From Saccharum officinarum (lineage: Eukaryota; Streptophyta; Magnoliopsida; Poales; Poaceae), in NCBI GenBank assembly GCA_020631735.1, contig CM036160.1, forward strand, positions 7,842,746 to 7,906,745: 64,000 bases of DNA, written 5' to 3'. Shown one piece after another: positions 1 through 10,643 of this stretch. The stretch's first letter is position 1. Every line of letters starts with the position of its first letter. Below the pieces are notes generated by a model, which saw only the letters and a program-made list of their open reading frames with translations, did no database searches and had not been told where the DNA came from. Made by a program: the position numbers and the translations under genes.

Positions 1-1438
1 GAGCTCCGGTGAGCTTTTGGGGAGCGGGCGGAGGTGGCAAATGCGGCTCACCTCGGGCTCAATCCAATCTACCGACTGGTCGAGGAGGTGTAGGGTGGTG
101 AGGCGGAGGGACGGACGTGATCCGGTGAGCGGTGGTGCGGTGGTGAGTGCGCGAGAGCTCGTAGACAGCTGCGGCGGCAATGGTGTCTCCGGGTTCCGCC
201 TCGGCGAGCCCGGCCAGAGCGAGAGGGAGGAAGAAGAAATGAGCGCGAGTGAGGGGGTGGAGGTGGCCGCTCGGTGTTCAATCTCGCGTCTGGGCTCGCG
301 ACGTGGAGGCGATGGCAGCGCTTGGTCGACACGCGGCGACGCTCTTCTACCCGGGCGCCACGACGGGCCGGTGTTCGAGCTCGTGACTGAAACCGCGCCT
401 CCAAAGACCGACTGATAGGGCAGTTTCGTCGACGATTTACTCTCGAACCAGCTCGTGTTAGTGAAACCTCCAATTAGCAAAGTTGTAGACCTATGTGAGC
501 ACTACAAGTTTGTAAAAGGCACCATGAGCTAGTTCGGTTTGGATTTGAAACTACAGGGCTCCAAACTAGTGTACTTGGAAACTGAAATGCAGTTTCAGAG
601 ATAAACGTCGACTGAAACCCTAACTTCTTGACGCTATATCTCCTAAACTATTTCGAACTAGGTGATGGTGATATTGACAATGTTGTAGAGCTATGTGTGG
701 GCAACAACTTTGTCAATTGGCTCAAGGACTGGTTTGGCCTAGTTTGTGAGTTACAAGTTGCTAAAGTGAGGTACAGTGAAACAGTTTTCAGCTCCACACT
801 TAGCCAAAATGGCTAAGTCCCAAAACAGCCTCTAATACTGACTTGTGGGCCATTTTTGAGTATGTTCTGGTCATTTTCATGAGATGGCCATATTAGAACT
901 TTTGTTCCTCATGAAATTCTCTACAACTTTGCTTAAGGTTGCTCCTCCATGCAAGATCTCTAAATTGGACTTTTTAATTGGTCAAACCAGATCACTCTAG
1001 GGGTCCAACTTAGTCAACAACATTTGGAAGGGCAATTTGGTAATTTTGGTCAACATGAACATTGCTCCACTACTTACCCTAAATGTAATTAAGGTGTTAT
1101 AAGACCTAATTAGCCACCCTACACATTGGTTGCACAAAATTCCTAGTGTCACATACTTTGGCACAAGTAATTCAACACTTTCACCCAAATGTTGCAAACT
1201 CATGTTGCACATGTTGCATGAGTGTGTTGCACAACACTTGCTAATTATGTTACACTAAAGTGGTTGACATATCTCACAAAGGAAATTGCACATAAGGTAC
1301 TTGTGTATTGCACACTACTCACTTTTTACTTCACATGAAATATAAACATATTATAAGCTTATGCATGAAATGAATGATGCTTGCTTATGCTCATGCAAAT
1401 GCAATGCAATTAAGGAGATAAACACCTGGGGTGTTACA
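1..1438 (-). mobile_element. End of an LTR-type element, cut by the window edge
   Basis: Homology to the duplicated unit starts abruptly at 1439. The sequence before it ends in GGGTGTTACA, so read on the minus strand it begins TGTAACACCC, a common start for grass LTRs. Positions 1-430 are GC-rich; 480-1430 are AT-rich with no sustained reading frame. Copies 2 and 3 have unbroken unit sequence at this point (47498 and about 61372), so this looks like an insertion private to copy 1. The other end and the target duplication (expected TGAAT) lie outside the window. Open frames at 17-473 overlap on both strands and look like GC-rich shadows. Confidence 0.6.
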
Positions 1439-3087
1439 TGAATTATCTAGATGCAAAAAAATTATAGTATACATGAATTAGCTAGATGTTATACTATTAA
1501 TAATGCATCTAAAATTGTACTCTCTCTATCCCTAACAGAATATATATTGTTCTAATTTCATCATGGTCAAAGTGTAAAAAGTTTGATTAAGTGTATGTAG
1601 AGTAAAATGTCTACACATATGACCCTAAATAAAATACTATGAAACTATATTTCATGACAAACTTAATATTGCTAATCTGTATCACAAATATGATTACCTT
1701 TAATTTGTAAATTTGATCAATTTTATATAATTTGGCTTAAAATAAAGCTAGTGGAATGATACCTTTTTTGCAACTTTAACTTTTAGTATTGAGATATTAG
1801 AAAAGAATATTTGTTTAAATAATTTAATGAGATTTCTATCGTTGTCAAAAGTACCACTGCACATACATGAGTTTGATATAATTTTTTGCTGAATTTTCAG
1901 CAAGTGTGAGAGACTTGGCAGCAGCAGTAGTGGCCTATGGAGACACTGACACGCTCACACACGCACGTAGGAGTACAGTAAACGTGGTCTGGTTGTTTCG
2001 ACGGTCAAGTGATTGACTTGTTAGAGTACGACTGGGCATGAAATGCAAGCAAGCACGAGTGCATGCTGGGGGGATTCCCTATTCCCTAACCCTTTCTATC
2101 CGTTGCTGGTTGCTGCCCAGCCTTCGGGCGACTGCACATGCAACTTTTGTGCAGCGGGCCGGAGAGCGAGCGAGAGAGGCAAAGTTAAGGAAAGAAGGAA
2201 CCAGAGAGAGTGTCCTGTTGCTGTTGCTGATACGTCGCTCGAAATGGAACCCATAGCATTGCTTGCTTGCCATGCACATGCGCCGTACCCCTCGTCGTGC
2301 CGATTCCGATCCCCTTCTGCGACCACTGCCAAAAATCCAAAGCCTGTGTGCGTGCTGCCTGCCTCTCATCCATGTGGTTCGTTGCAGTTGCAGCCATGGG
2401 TTTCCTTTTGTTTTTTTCATTACCAACAAACTGCTACTAGTGTATATATAGTCAAAAATAACTGCACATCTTATTTTACAAACGAGTCAATTTTTTCTAT
2501 CTTTAACTAAATATATACAAAATACCTCTTTATTTCTGAATAAATCAATTTCTAGAGTTATTTTAAATTATTTTTTTATGTTTGACTTGATTTATAGAAA
2601 AAGAGCATAATTGTATGACACTAAATAAGCATATTATAAAAATACATTTTATAATGTATCTAATGATACTAAATTGGTGTCATAAACTAACATTATTTTC
2701 TATAAATCCGACACAATTCTAGAATATTAAGTTTCATTAGATTAATATTTCAATATATTTTTATAATATACATGCATGTTAGGAGATACAAATGTTGTTG
2801 ACAATTATATTGGAACGTGCTGATATATAGAGCGAGTTTAGATCACCTATAACTAAAGTTTAGGCCAAATAAAATTTAGTTGGATGGATTGAAGTTCAGA
2901 TGGCTAAGAGCAACTTTAGCAGGTGCCCTCAAATCAGGGTCTCTATTTTTTTTTATATTGGAGAGCTCCCCCAACCTTTGGTAGCTCTGTCTTCTAGTTG
3001 TACTCCAAACTGAGACTATCAAAACACGACTCTCAAATTAATAAATGACACATTTGAGAAAAGGCTATATGTGGACGGAAAGAAATT
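1439..3087. other. AT-rich unit sequence without a recognised gene
   Basis: AT-rich and largely non-coding, apart from a GC-balanced patch at about 1900-2440 that holds overlapping open frames on both strands. Around 1520 a CTCTCTCTATCCC motif resembles a Stowaway-type end, but no matching partner was found. No tRNA, rRNA or exon structure was recognised. Confidence 0.5.
2043..2510 (+). other. 155-codon open frame kept in all three copies, coding status doubtful
   Basis: A 155-residue frame, Cys/Pro/Ser-rich, with no domain, signal peptide or membrane segment I recognise. The same frame is identical in copy 2 (48102-48569) and is 158 residues in copy 3 (61978-62454), where a 9-bp insertion keeps the frame. 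Other frames across the same patch are also open on both strands (for example 116 residues on minus, 2079-2429). The copies are so similar that frame preservation is weak evidence. It could be a UTR or promoter remnant. Confidence 0.2.
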
Positions 3088-3199
3088 TCACCTTGTTCAC
3101 TTATGCTAAAATTTGGCTTATGCTGATACTTATGCTGAAATGTTGTGAGAGGAAAAACACTGTTCCATGGCTGAAAAGTAGCTCAAGCGAACAGGGTGA
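3088..3199. mobile_element. Small MITE-like element, about 112 bp
   Basis: Inverted ends TCACCTTGTTCACTT at the left and, read on the opposite strand, TCACCCTGTTCGCTT at the right. The interior is AT-rich and non-coding. No clean target duplication is visible. Present at the same place in copies 2 and 3. Confidence 0.5.
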
Positions 3200-4107
3200 T
3201 TAAACGATTTCTGTCAGTTGGAGTAAGGTTAATACTCATCATCTCAGTTTTGTCCGAATTACCAATGCTCATCCTCTCATTTTTTGGATTCCTACAAAAG
3301 GGATCCTTAAAAATGGCTTTGGATCAAAGTTTTTCTCGCAGAATGATTAGCATAGAAAAAAAAGTATCTTAGAATAAGGTATTAAATTAAATCAAGTAAG
3401 AGATTCCCATGTGGTCTATGGGATCGCATCACTTGTGAATTTAGATTATCTTTTTTAATTAGTGGTCAAAACGTGTGGGGCAGAGGGGGGGGGGGGGGTT
3501 AAGGCCTGCGCCAGCAGATATGGTGGAGAGAGAAGAGGAATAAAGAAAAATAATAGACGATAAAATGAAGGAAGAAAAGAAAACAAAAATAGAAGGGTGT
3601 TATAGATACTTTATCATTTTCAATAATCCAATATTTTTCAGAAAAAAATGAAGCCATAACCAATAGATGGAGTTATTTTTGTCGAACCAGAGATCTAACA
3701 AACAGGCTATAACACATTAAATCAAACTGAAAAGAAAGCAAGAGATGCTCAATTGTATATGAGATGGCATCACTTGTGAATTTAGATGACCTTTTAAATT
3801 AGTGGTGTAAACGCTGTGGGGACACACTAACTTGAGCTTACTGTTAGGGCAGCTGTACTTTGTTGTGCGTTTATGGGTTTCAAGGAATGGTGTTTTGTTT
3901 TTTATAGATGCGAACCGAAATATTTTATATATGCAGGTTCTCTTTTGGAATACATAATACATTGGCCTCTCACGAATTGGACGTTTCTCCTGTTGCTAAC
4001 TTTACTTTCAGCTTGTTGGTTGTGAACCCTGTAGCACTGGTTAGGGCACGTAATAATCTTGGTTACGAAAGTTTATTAACACAGATTAATTAACAATGCA
4101 TATACTA

Positions 4108-4836
4108 TTAAGGATGAAAACGGACGGGATGAATCCCGTTCCGTTCGCAACCGTATTCCGTTTTTTCCGACCGTTTTCATTTTTTCCGGGAAATACGGAA
4201 ACGGGACCGAAAACGGGACGGGGTTCATCGGGACCGGGACCGGAAACGGGATGAGAGTTTTTCCGTCCGTATTTGCGGTATCCCGTTTTCGTCCCGTTTT
4301 TATTTTATCCGGAATGAGCCCAGCAGGCTGTTCACTGGTTGCCTAATTCTCGCTGGCCAGCCCAGTCTACGTCATGCTCGGTGGGCTGCAAGCAAATAAG
4401 CTCGGTGGGCTTGCGTGTGCTGTGAGCATGTCAGTGTGCAACCACACATCGACACCATCAAGCAGCAGCTTTGCTACTGGATGTTACGTATACAGGATAA
4501 CAGGATATGTGTGGGTTACACTTATACAGGATGTTACGTTTGTATTGAACATATGATGATCATTATATACCGGCTTAGGTGTATTATTTATTTGCCAATG
4601 TACTTTGATGTCTGTATTTGAGCTATCATATGCGGCATACATGTTCCGGCTTAAGTTTCCACTTACCGTTCGTTTCTGTCTATTTTCTGATCGTATTTAT
4701 CCGTTTTCGTATTACCGTTTATCCCGCTACCGTTTTCGTTCCCGGCTGTCCGGTTTCCGCTCCTGTTTCCGTCTAAAAATATGAAAACGAAAACGATAGA
4801 GCGATTTTCCGTTCGTTTCCGTCTATTTTCAAATAT
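4108..4836. mobile_element. hAT-like non-autonomous element (copy 1)
   Basis: Flanked by an 8-bp direct repeat ATATACTA (4100-4107 and 4837-4844), the length typical of hAT insertions. Terminal inversion is weak, but the subterminal regions are full of short GAAAACGG / CCGTTTTC motifs in both orientations, as expected for transposase-binding repeats of hAT elements. No transposase. In copy 2 the right repeat has one substitution (ATATCCTA). Confidence 0.7.
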
Positions 4837-5137
4837 ATATACTATGCAGCAAGCAACATTTTGCGCAAGCGTCTCCTCCATGCAGCACGATGCATCTTCT
4901 TGGGACGTCCGTTGCCTCTCCTGGCGACGCAGAGCGAGAGGAGGCCCGGCCGAGAGAGTAGTACTGGAGTGCTACAGAAGATAAACAGTGCTGCTGCAAA
5001 AGGGAGGGCTACCTTTTGAACGGACTCATGTTTAGTCTTTCACCTGTTCGCGAGTCTTTGGTTCGCTGATTTGTTACGAAAGAAAAATACTGCTAACTCA
5101 TTCAGGCTGATAACATCAAGCAGGCTATTTGTAATTA

Positions 5138-5378
5138 GGGTACGTTTAGATGTGAAAAAAGTTTGGGTAAAATTCTGTAGCACTTTTCGTTGTTATTTGA
5201 CAAAATTTATCTAATCATAGACTAGCTAGGCTCAAAAGATTCATCTCGATATTTACAGACAAACTGTGTAATTAGTTTTTTTTACCTACATTTAATGTTC
5301 CATACATGCATCTAAAGATTCGATGTGACAGTTACTATGCAAACTTTTTTTGGCACTTTTTGCCAACTAAACAGGGCA
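5138..5378. mobile_element. PIF/Harbinger (Tourist-like) MITE (copy 1)
   Basis: A 241-bp AT-rich element bounded by TTA (5135-5137 and 5379-5381). Ends GGGTACGTTTAG and, inverted, TGCCCTGTTTAG. It belongs to the same family as 46684-47171 and 60237-60479, sharing the core around GATTCGATGTGACAG. No coding capacity. Its right TTA is also the left TTA of the next element. Confidence 0.88.
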
Positions 5379-5381
5379 TTA

Positions 5382-6489
5382 GACTATCCGCACTCGTGGT
5401 ACTCTAAATTCGTCTTCTAAAAAGAATATTCCGTCCTGGTCATCAAAATTCTTTCCTCTATATACGTTTCTTCCGCACTCATCAATCCTCTATATATCAT
5501 ACTCTATACCATTGGACCCACTTGTCATTCTCTCACCTCTCTATCCTCTTTTCCTCCCTCTTCTCTCTCCTCAGTCTTATCCACTCCCCACCGCTGGCGC
5601 TCGTGCCTCCTCCCCGATGCTGCTCGTGCCATGGCGAACGGCGGCCCCGATGCTCGCGGCCGGCTCATCCCCGGCGCGCCCGGCCATGGCGCAAGCCGCC
5701 GAGCTCGTCCCCCCAGCCATGGCGAGGCGGAGGTCGACCGCGCGCCCGGCCATGGCGCAAGCCGTCGAGCTCGCGCCCCCGCGGGTTGAGCTCGGCGCTC
5801 CGGCGGGTGCGGGGGCGGCCTGGGCGGCGCGGCCTGCCTTGGCACGGAGCAGACGGACGCGGAGCTAGGCGCCGGAGCTCGCGCGGAGCTCGGCGACGGA
5901 CCTCGCGCGGCCCTCTTCTCCCCCTCCGGAGCCGACGCCGCTGGACGACGCCGTGTGGGGAGCTCTCCTCCTCCGGCGGCAGATTTCCCTCTGCCTAGCG
6001 CAACGACGGTCCTCCACGCTGGCCGCCTCCCAGCTCGCCACGCTGCGGCTCCTGCCCGATTGGAGGATGGAGGCCCGCCTCTCCCCCAAGTCCGGCGAAC
6101 ATGGAGGCAATGGCGCCACCGCGACGCCGTCGGCGGCATCGGGCTCGAGTGGCCGGTTCCTCTGCTCGGGGGGCCGAGCTCCTCTCCTCGGGGGGCCACG
6201 CCGGAGGCCGAGCTCCTCTGCTCGGGGAGGGCCGCCGTCGGTGTTCGGGGAGGGCCGCCGCCGTGCCGCCGTCGGTCCTCGGGGAGGGGAAGACGAGGAC
6301 GAGCAGGGTCGGAGAGGACGACGCCTGGGCCCCGCCTGTCGCATACTGGAACCTCCGTACTTCCGCCACAGACACCGGACGCGCGCCCGTCCGCTTCGAT
6401 TGCGGACGGGATAGCGTACCCCGCTGCGGTGTTTTTTTACTGGAAACGCGTCCTCCAGTACGCGATCCAATATGCCTCTGCGGATAGTC
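5382..6489. mobile_element. PIF-like TIR element with GC-rich cargo (copy 1)
   Basis: Ends GACTATCCGCACT and, inverted, GACTATCCGCAGA; flanked by TTA (5379-5381, 6490-6492). The outer parts at 5382-5570 and 6390-6489 are AT-rich and related to the MITEs at 43545-43986 and 44317-44756. Between them lies about 0.8 kb of strongly GC-rich DNA, open in several frames on both strands, with a motif GGCCATGGCGCAAGCCG occurring twice (near 5682 and 5746). This is the layout of an element that has captured foreign sequence (Pack-type). No transposase and no recognisable domain; the open frames disagree between copies 1 and 2, so a functional protein is not supported. Confidence 0.72.
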
Positions 6490-6492
6490 TTA

Positions 6493-6984
6493 GTACCTCA
6501 ATCTCCAGCCAGTGCCAGTCCCAGGGTGGCTAGGCTATGCCCTATTGCCCTGTTGCCCCCTGTGGTCTGGTCCGGATTCCGGAAGGTCTGCACTCTGCAC
6601 GTGAGGTTCTGTCCGGCACACTGTACATACGCACTGTAGCATAGTAGTCGTATAGTACCTCCATGCCAGCCAGCCAGCCAGCCAGCTTGCGTATAGTACC
6701 TGTGCTGCCCTGCCGCACATACGATATCCCGTGTACGTATGTCTCTACTGCCAGATGGATCATGGACGACGACGACGACGACGTGCTCAATTATTTGCCA
6801 CATCCAATCCACACCACACCATGCATAGTAGTCGTAGAGCGAGGTCGTAGTGCTAGTCAAATATACTCAAGCAAAGGTTTCAGATCACGCATATGGCCTT
6901 GTCCTTGCAACAAGCTACCATTTGCATGCATTGTTTAAGCATCCTTCATGATGTACGGTAGTCTTTAGCTAGTCTTTGGATGTA
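6493..6984. other. Unit spacer, nothing recognised
   Basis: Mixed-composition DNA with a short CAGC tandem run near 6668 and a GAC triplet run near 6766. Short open frames occur on both strands, none with a recognisable domain. Repeated in copy 2 at 52538-53029. Confidence 0.4.
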
Positions 6985-7090
6985 GGGATGGAAACGGATA
7001 GGATACGCATGGAATCGGATCCGGATATCATTTTTTATTATATTTTAATTTGAATACGAATATAGATATAGATATTTTTGAATACCAATA
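6985..7090. mobile_element. Left part of a GGATGAAAACGG-type element, split by the LTR nest
   Basis: Starts GTAGGGATGGAAACGG and continues with ATACGAATATAGATA-like repeats. Sequence of the same character resumes after the nest at 18821 (CATATTCGGATTTCTATTCGG). Related elements with both ends are at 46105-46379 and 59729-60004. The right end cannot be placed. Confidence 0.55.
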
Positions 7091-7406
7091 TGTCGGTGTT
7101 TGGACCAGCGGCCCTAACCCCAACGAGTGAATGAGCGTTTGCGCATATGAGATTTGGATGGTGTGTAAGAAGAACACAAGCGATTTATATTGGTTCGGAC
7201 CGAAAAATGTCCTACGTCCAGTGAGGAGGAGAGTCTTGTATTGCCTTGCACCGATGTGCTTGTAGTAGTGGGTTACAAGCTGGTGAGAGAGGGAGGAGCT
7301 CCCAGGTCTCAAGATGTGTAAATGTGGAACGCTTGCTCGTGATGAGTCAAGTTGCGTATGGATTTGTCTTCTGCCACTTGTCCCTGGAATGGTCCTTGCC
7401 CTCCCC

Positions 7407-7413
7407 TTTTATA
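7407..7413 (-). promoter_or_regulatory. TATA box of the level-1 solo LTR
   Basis: The minus strand reads ATCTATAAAAGGGGAGGG, a strong TATA context in the middle of the LTR and correctly placed for a promoter on that strand. Activity is not shown by the sequence. Confidence 0.55.
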
Positions 7414-9728
7414 GATGTAAGGGGAACACAGGGTTACATGCATACGCCAGGTGACGTCTTTCCTGGGAAGGAAGATCCACGGTCTCCTGTAGTCGGTGGC
7501 GTACCACTGTTGGAGGAGTGGCTCTTGTCCTTTGATGTTGTAGCGACGTGTCCTGTCGTACATGACCCTGTGGACGATGCAGCTACGACACATAGAATCG
7601 TGATTATCCCTGTGGCGACGTACCTGTCTCTGCGGTGTGACTGACGTAGAGAGCCGAGGCCTCGGAGGCATGAATCATGGCGTGATTTCACCCCGTTCGA
7701 GGGAATAGCGGCCTAGAGCGGCGCCTCGTACGCCGCGCAGACCCGGATCGTGCGTATAGTGCCAGTATGGGCGGTTGTAGCATCCAGTTTTAAGAATAAA
7801 ACCAGATACACACCATATGTGAGCCTAGGAAGTCAAATCTCACATATAACAACAAATAAATGTAATATCAAATGACAATGCTCAATATATAACATACTTA
7901 TTATAAAAGAAATAACATTATAAAGCAAACAACGAAAAGACAACTCCGGTCTTCAGGTGAAGACTCCACTCCACAGGGACAACTGACTGGTTGATCACAA
8001 GCCTATCTGCTCCAATCTCTGGCAATCTGGTACCCATCCGGGATTTTTCCAAAGTATTGAAAATAAACAAGCGTGAGTACATTTCATACTCCACAAGCAT
8101 AACATAGGGATTCATGAGGCTCAAAAGGCAGACACAGTTTACTGCATTTAGCATTTTAGTAAGTCAGCATTTTATCATTGGTTAACATCAACTTATGCTT
8201 AGGCTCCCAAATTAACCCACATGATCATATACTAGAATTAAATAGAGTCATTGATCAACATTATATTACAATCGTCGTCATCATCATCATAATACCATCA
8301 TAGTTCACCATGAGCACGACATAAAAAGTAACCAGTTATTCTGTGAGTTTTTCGCGACGCTCGTGACCGTGAGCACGACTGTTATAATAGTTTTAACACT
8401 CTGCGGAGGTTGTGCATCTTTACCCGTGAGTCATGTTGCCCATATGCCTGGGTTAATTACTCCCATAACACTTTCAAGGTGAGCGGGCAGGGTACACTAT
8501 GAAGCCTTTCATAGGTCTCGTCTAACAAGTTAGGGCCGCGAGGTTTCCTCGACAGGCAGATATAGAGAACCCCCTTTCTGTGGCACAATTCCCGCAGGCT
8601 ATACACACCAGAACAGAGGCAGTTCTATACCCAAAGTGGCAAGTCCCTCTTGCGTCCTTTCGGGTAACCTCTAACAAGCTAGAAAAGATCCTATTACTGA
8701 GCTAAAGTCAGAGCCATATAACTCTCATGGTTGCACTGCATGTCCTAGCTTTTGCCCCACAGATAAGTCCTTACGGAGGGTTTAGGGCAACATGATCGAC
8801 ATCATTTGCACCATTATCCTATAGTTCAATTATTACCATCATGTTCATCCGTTTGTTCCATTAGCCATAGTATTGATCATGTTCAAATAGAGCACTAGCA
8901 TTCTACCCATGTGCAATAAAATCCATAGGGATCAAGGTACAAGTCATCAATAGCTAGGATGTCCTTATAGTTGAGCAATATTAGACACATGCATAATGAA
9001 TAGATTATATAATGAATAGGACATCAAAGTAGGCCCATGCTATACTTGCCTTGGTTAGCACATTCCTGTTGGTCCTGCTGGTCTTCGAAGTACTCCCGGT
9101 TCCCAACGTACTCTTCATCGTCTGAACTCGACCAACACGGCAACATACACATTTCAGGAGCATTCATGCATAGCAAACAAACCTATAATTAGAACAGTAC
9201 ACCAGTATTATAAAAACAAGATAAAAAGTTTATGAAAATATTCTACGTCTCGCTACGATCACATCAACGCGAAGTGCACAAAAAACGGAGCTACAACACA
9301 AAAGTTACGAACTAAACAAGGTTCCCATAGCAAGTTAACTAACGTAACCTAATCAAGAATTTTAAATGTTGCAAACCTAACTAACAGTGGCATTAACGTG
9401 TAGGTTATGAAATTATGAACCTAACGCAAGTTGAACCGGTCGAATCGGAGCTAAAACGACGATTTTATAAGCAATTTAATGCAGTGGCAATTCTATAAAT
9501 AGGTTGAACTATTTTTGAATTTTAAATAAATCAAATAAATCAGGAAATTCAATCAACTGAGGACTGCGGGCGGAATTATTGAAAAGGATGGGGTCTCTTT
9601 AGCAAAATGACTCGCGAAGGGATATCAGCGAGTCCTGGCCGTCGGATTCAAATTGATCCGCCCAGATTAAATCAAGGGGAGGGAGAGGGGGCGTCTGGCC
9701 GGAGACAAAGGGGAACACGATGGCCCTC

Positions 9729-10604
9729 TGAGAGGTCCTTATTTGGTTTTGGTAATTGAGTGACAACCATAGGTGGACTAATTGTGTTTATATGAGATAC
9801 ACAGGGAATTAGTCCACAGATGATTGTGTCATGAAGGAGCTCATTGCATATGAGACATGACATGGATTCATGTGACCAAGGTGGCGAAGATCAAGATGAG
9901 GCTTGGCTTGATGGACCGGTTGCAAGTGTGAAGGGCAAGTCGGAGGCTTTGGAGCGATGGACCGCAAGGCGGTGAAGCTTAAGCAAGACTTGGCGCCGAT
10001 GGACCGAGGCAACGGTGAAGAGCAAGTGAGGTCAAGATCGATGAACCAATACGGTCACATGATGATATGAAGTGGATCATATCATTTGTGATATGGTTGG
10101 CGCACGTGTTGCATCAACGTCGGAGGAGATGGAGTGGAATGCACAAGGCAAAGGTATAACCTAGGGCATTTCCATTTCACCGGTCATAGGTGTGTAGAGA
10201 AGTTGATGACCGGGTTTAGGATAGATGGCCGTACTATCAAGAGGGGCAATCTCAGTTAGCTCGGAAATCAAGTGCCACTAGATCATTGTCTTGAGCATAT
10301 GCATTAGGATCTAGTAAAGAGCTAACATAACGCCTTGGAAAATAATTGTGAAAATGCTAATACACATGCACATGGTGGTGTACACTTGGTGGTGTTAGCA
10401 CAGTTTGAGAAGGCAGTGGAGTTTTAGCGGTAGAAAGGGGTTTGGGTTCCTCTCTCCCTCCTGCCGAGCTTGCGAGGCGGGATTCGGCGCTTTTTGGGAA
10501 GTGAAATGCCTTTTTTCTACTGCGCCGGAAGTCAGAAAAGAAATAAAGGCGAACGGAGGTCACAGAGGTGACCGGACGCTGAACCGGACGCGGTCTTTGT
10601 ATGA
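9729..10604 (+). repeat. Truncated 5' LTR
   Basis: Aligns with 14924-15802 at a few per cent divergence and stops at GTATGA (10604). The remaining roughly 1.5 kb of LTR, the primer-binding site and the leader are missing; gag sequence follows within 40 bp. Copy 2 (55773-57512) retains LTR sequence past this point, so the deletion happened in copy 1. Confidence 0.85.
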
Positions 10605-10643
10605 GCCCGGTCTCTCATTTGTGGTCTTCACCGACCCGAGAGG

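Larger units (their letters stand above)
1439..10604 (+). repeat. Duplicated segment, copy 1 (part alignable to copy 2)
   Basis: This stretch runs collinearly with 47498-56640 (offset 46059 at the left, 46044 at the right), with only scattered substitutions and small indels by eye. The first 2.5 kb also matches 61372-64000. All transposons inside it have the same insertion points in copy 2. Past 10604 copy 1 carries a deletion and copy 2 soon reaches an assembly gap, so the right boundary is unknown. Confidence 0.93.

Noticed and set aside
17..473. Overlapping frames of 132 and 134 codons on opposite strands
   Set aside because: GC-rich DNA inside an LTR-type element, open on both strands, with no domain and no start or splice context.
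5525..6199. Host gene with start near ATGGCGAACGGCGG at 5631
   Set aside because: It is enclosed by PIF-like TIRs with TTA flanks, has stops in all frames across the cargo, and lacks conservation between copies.
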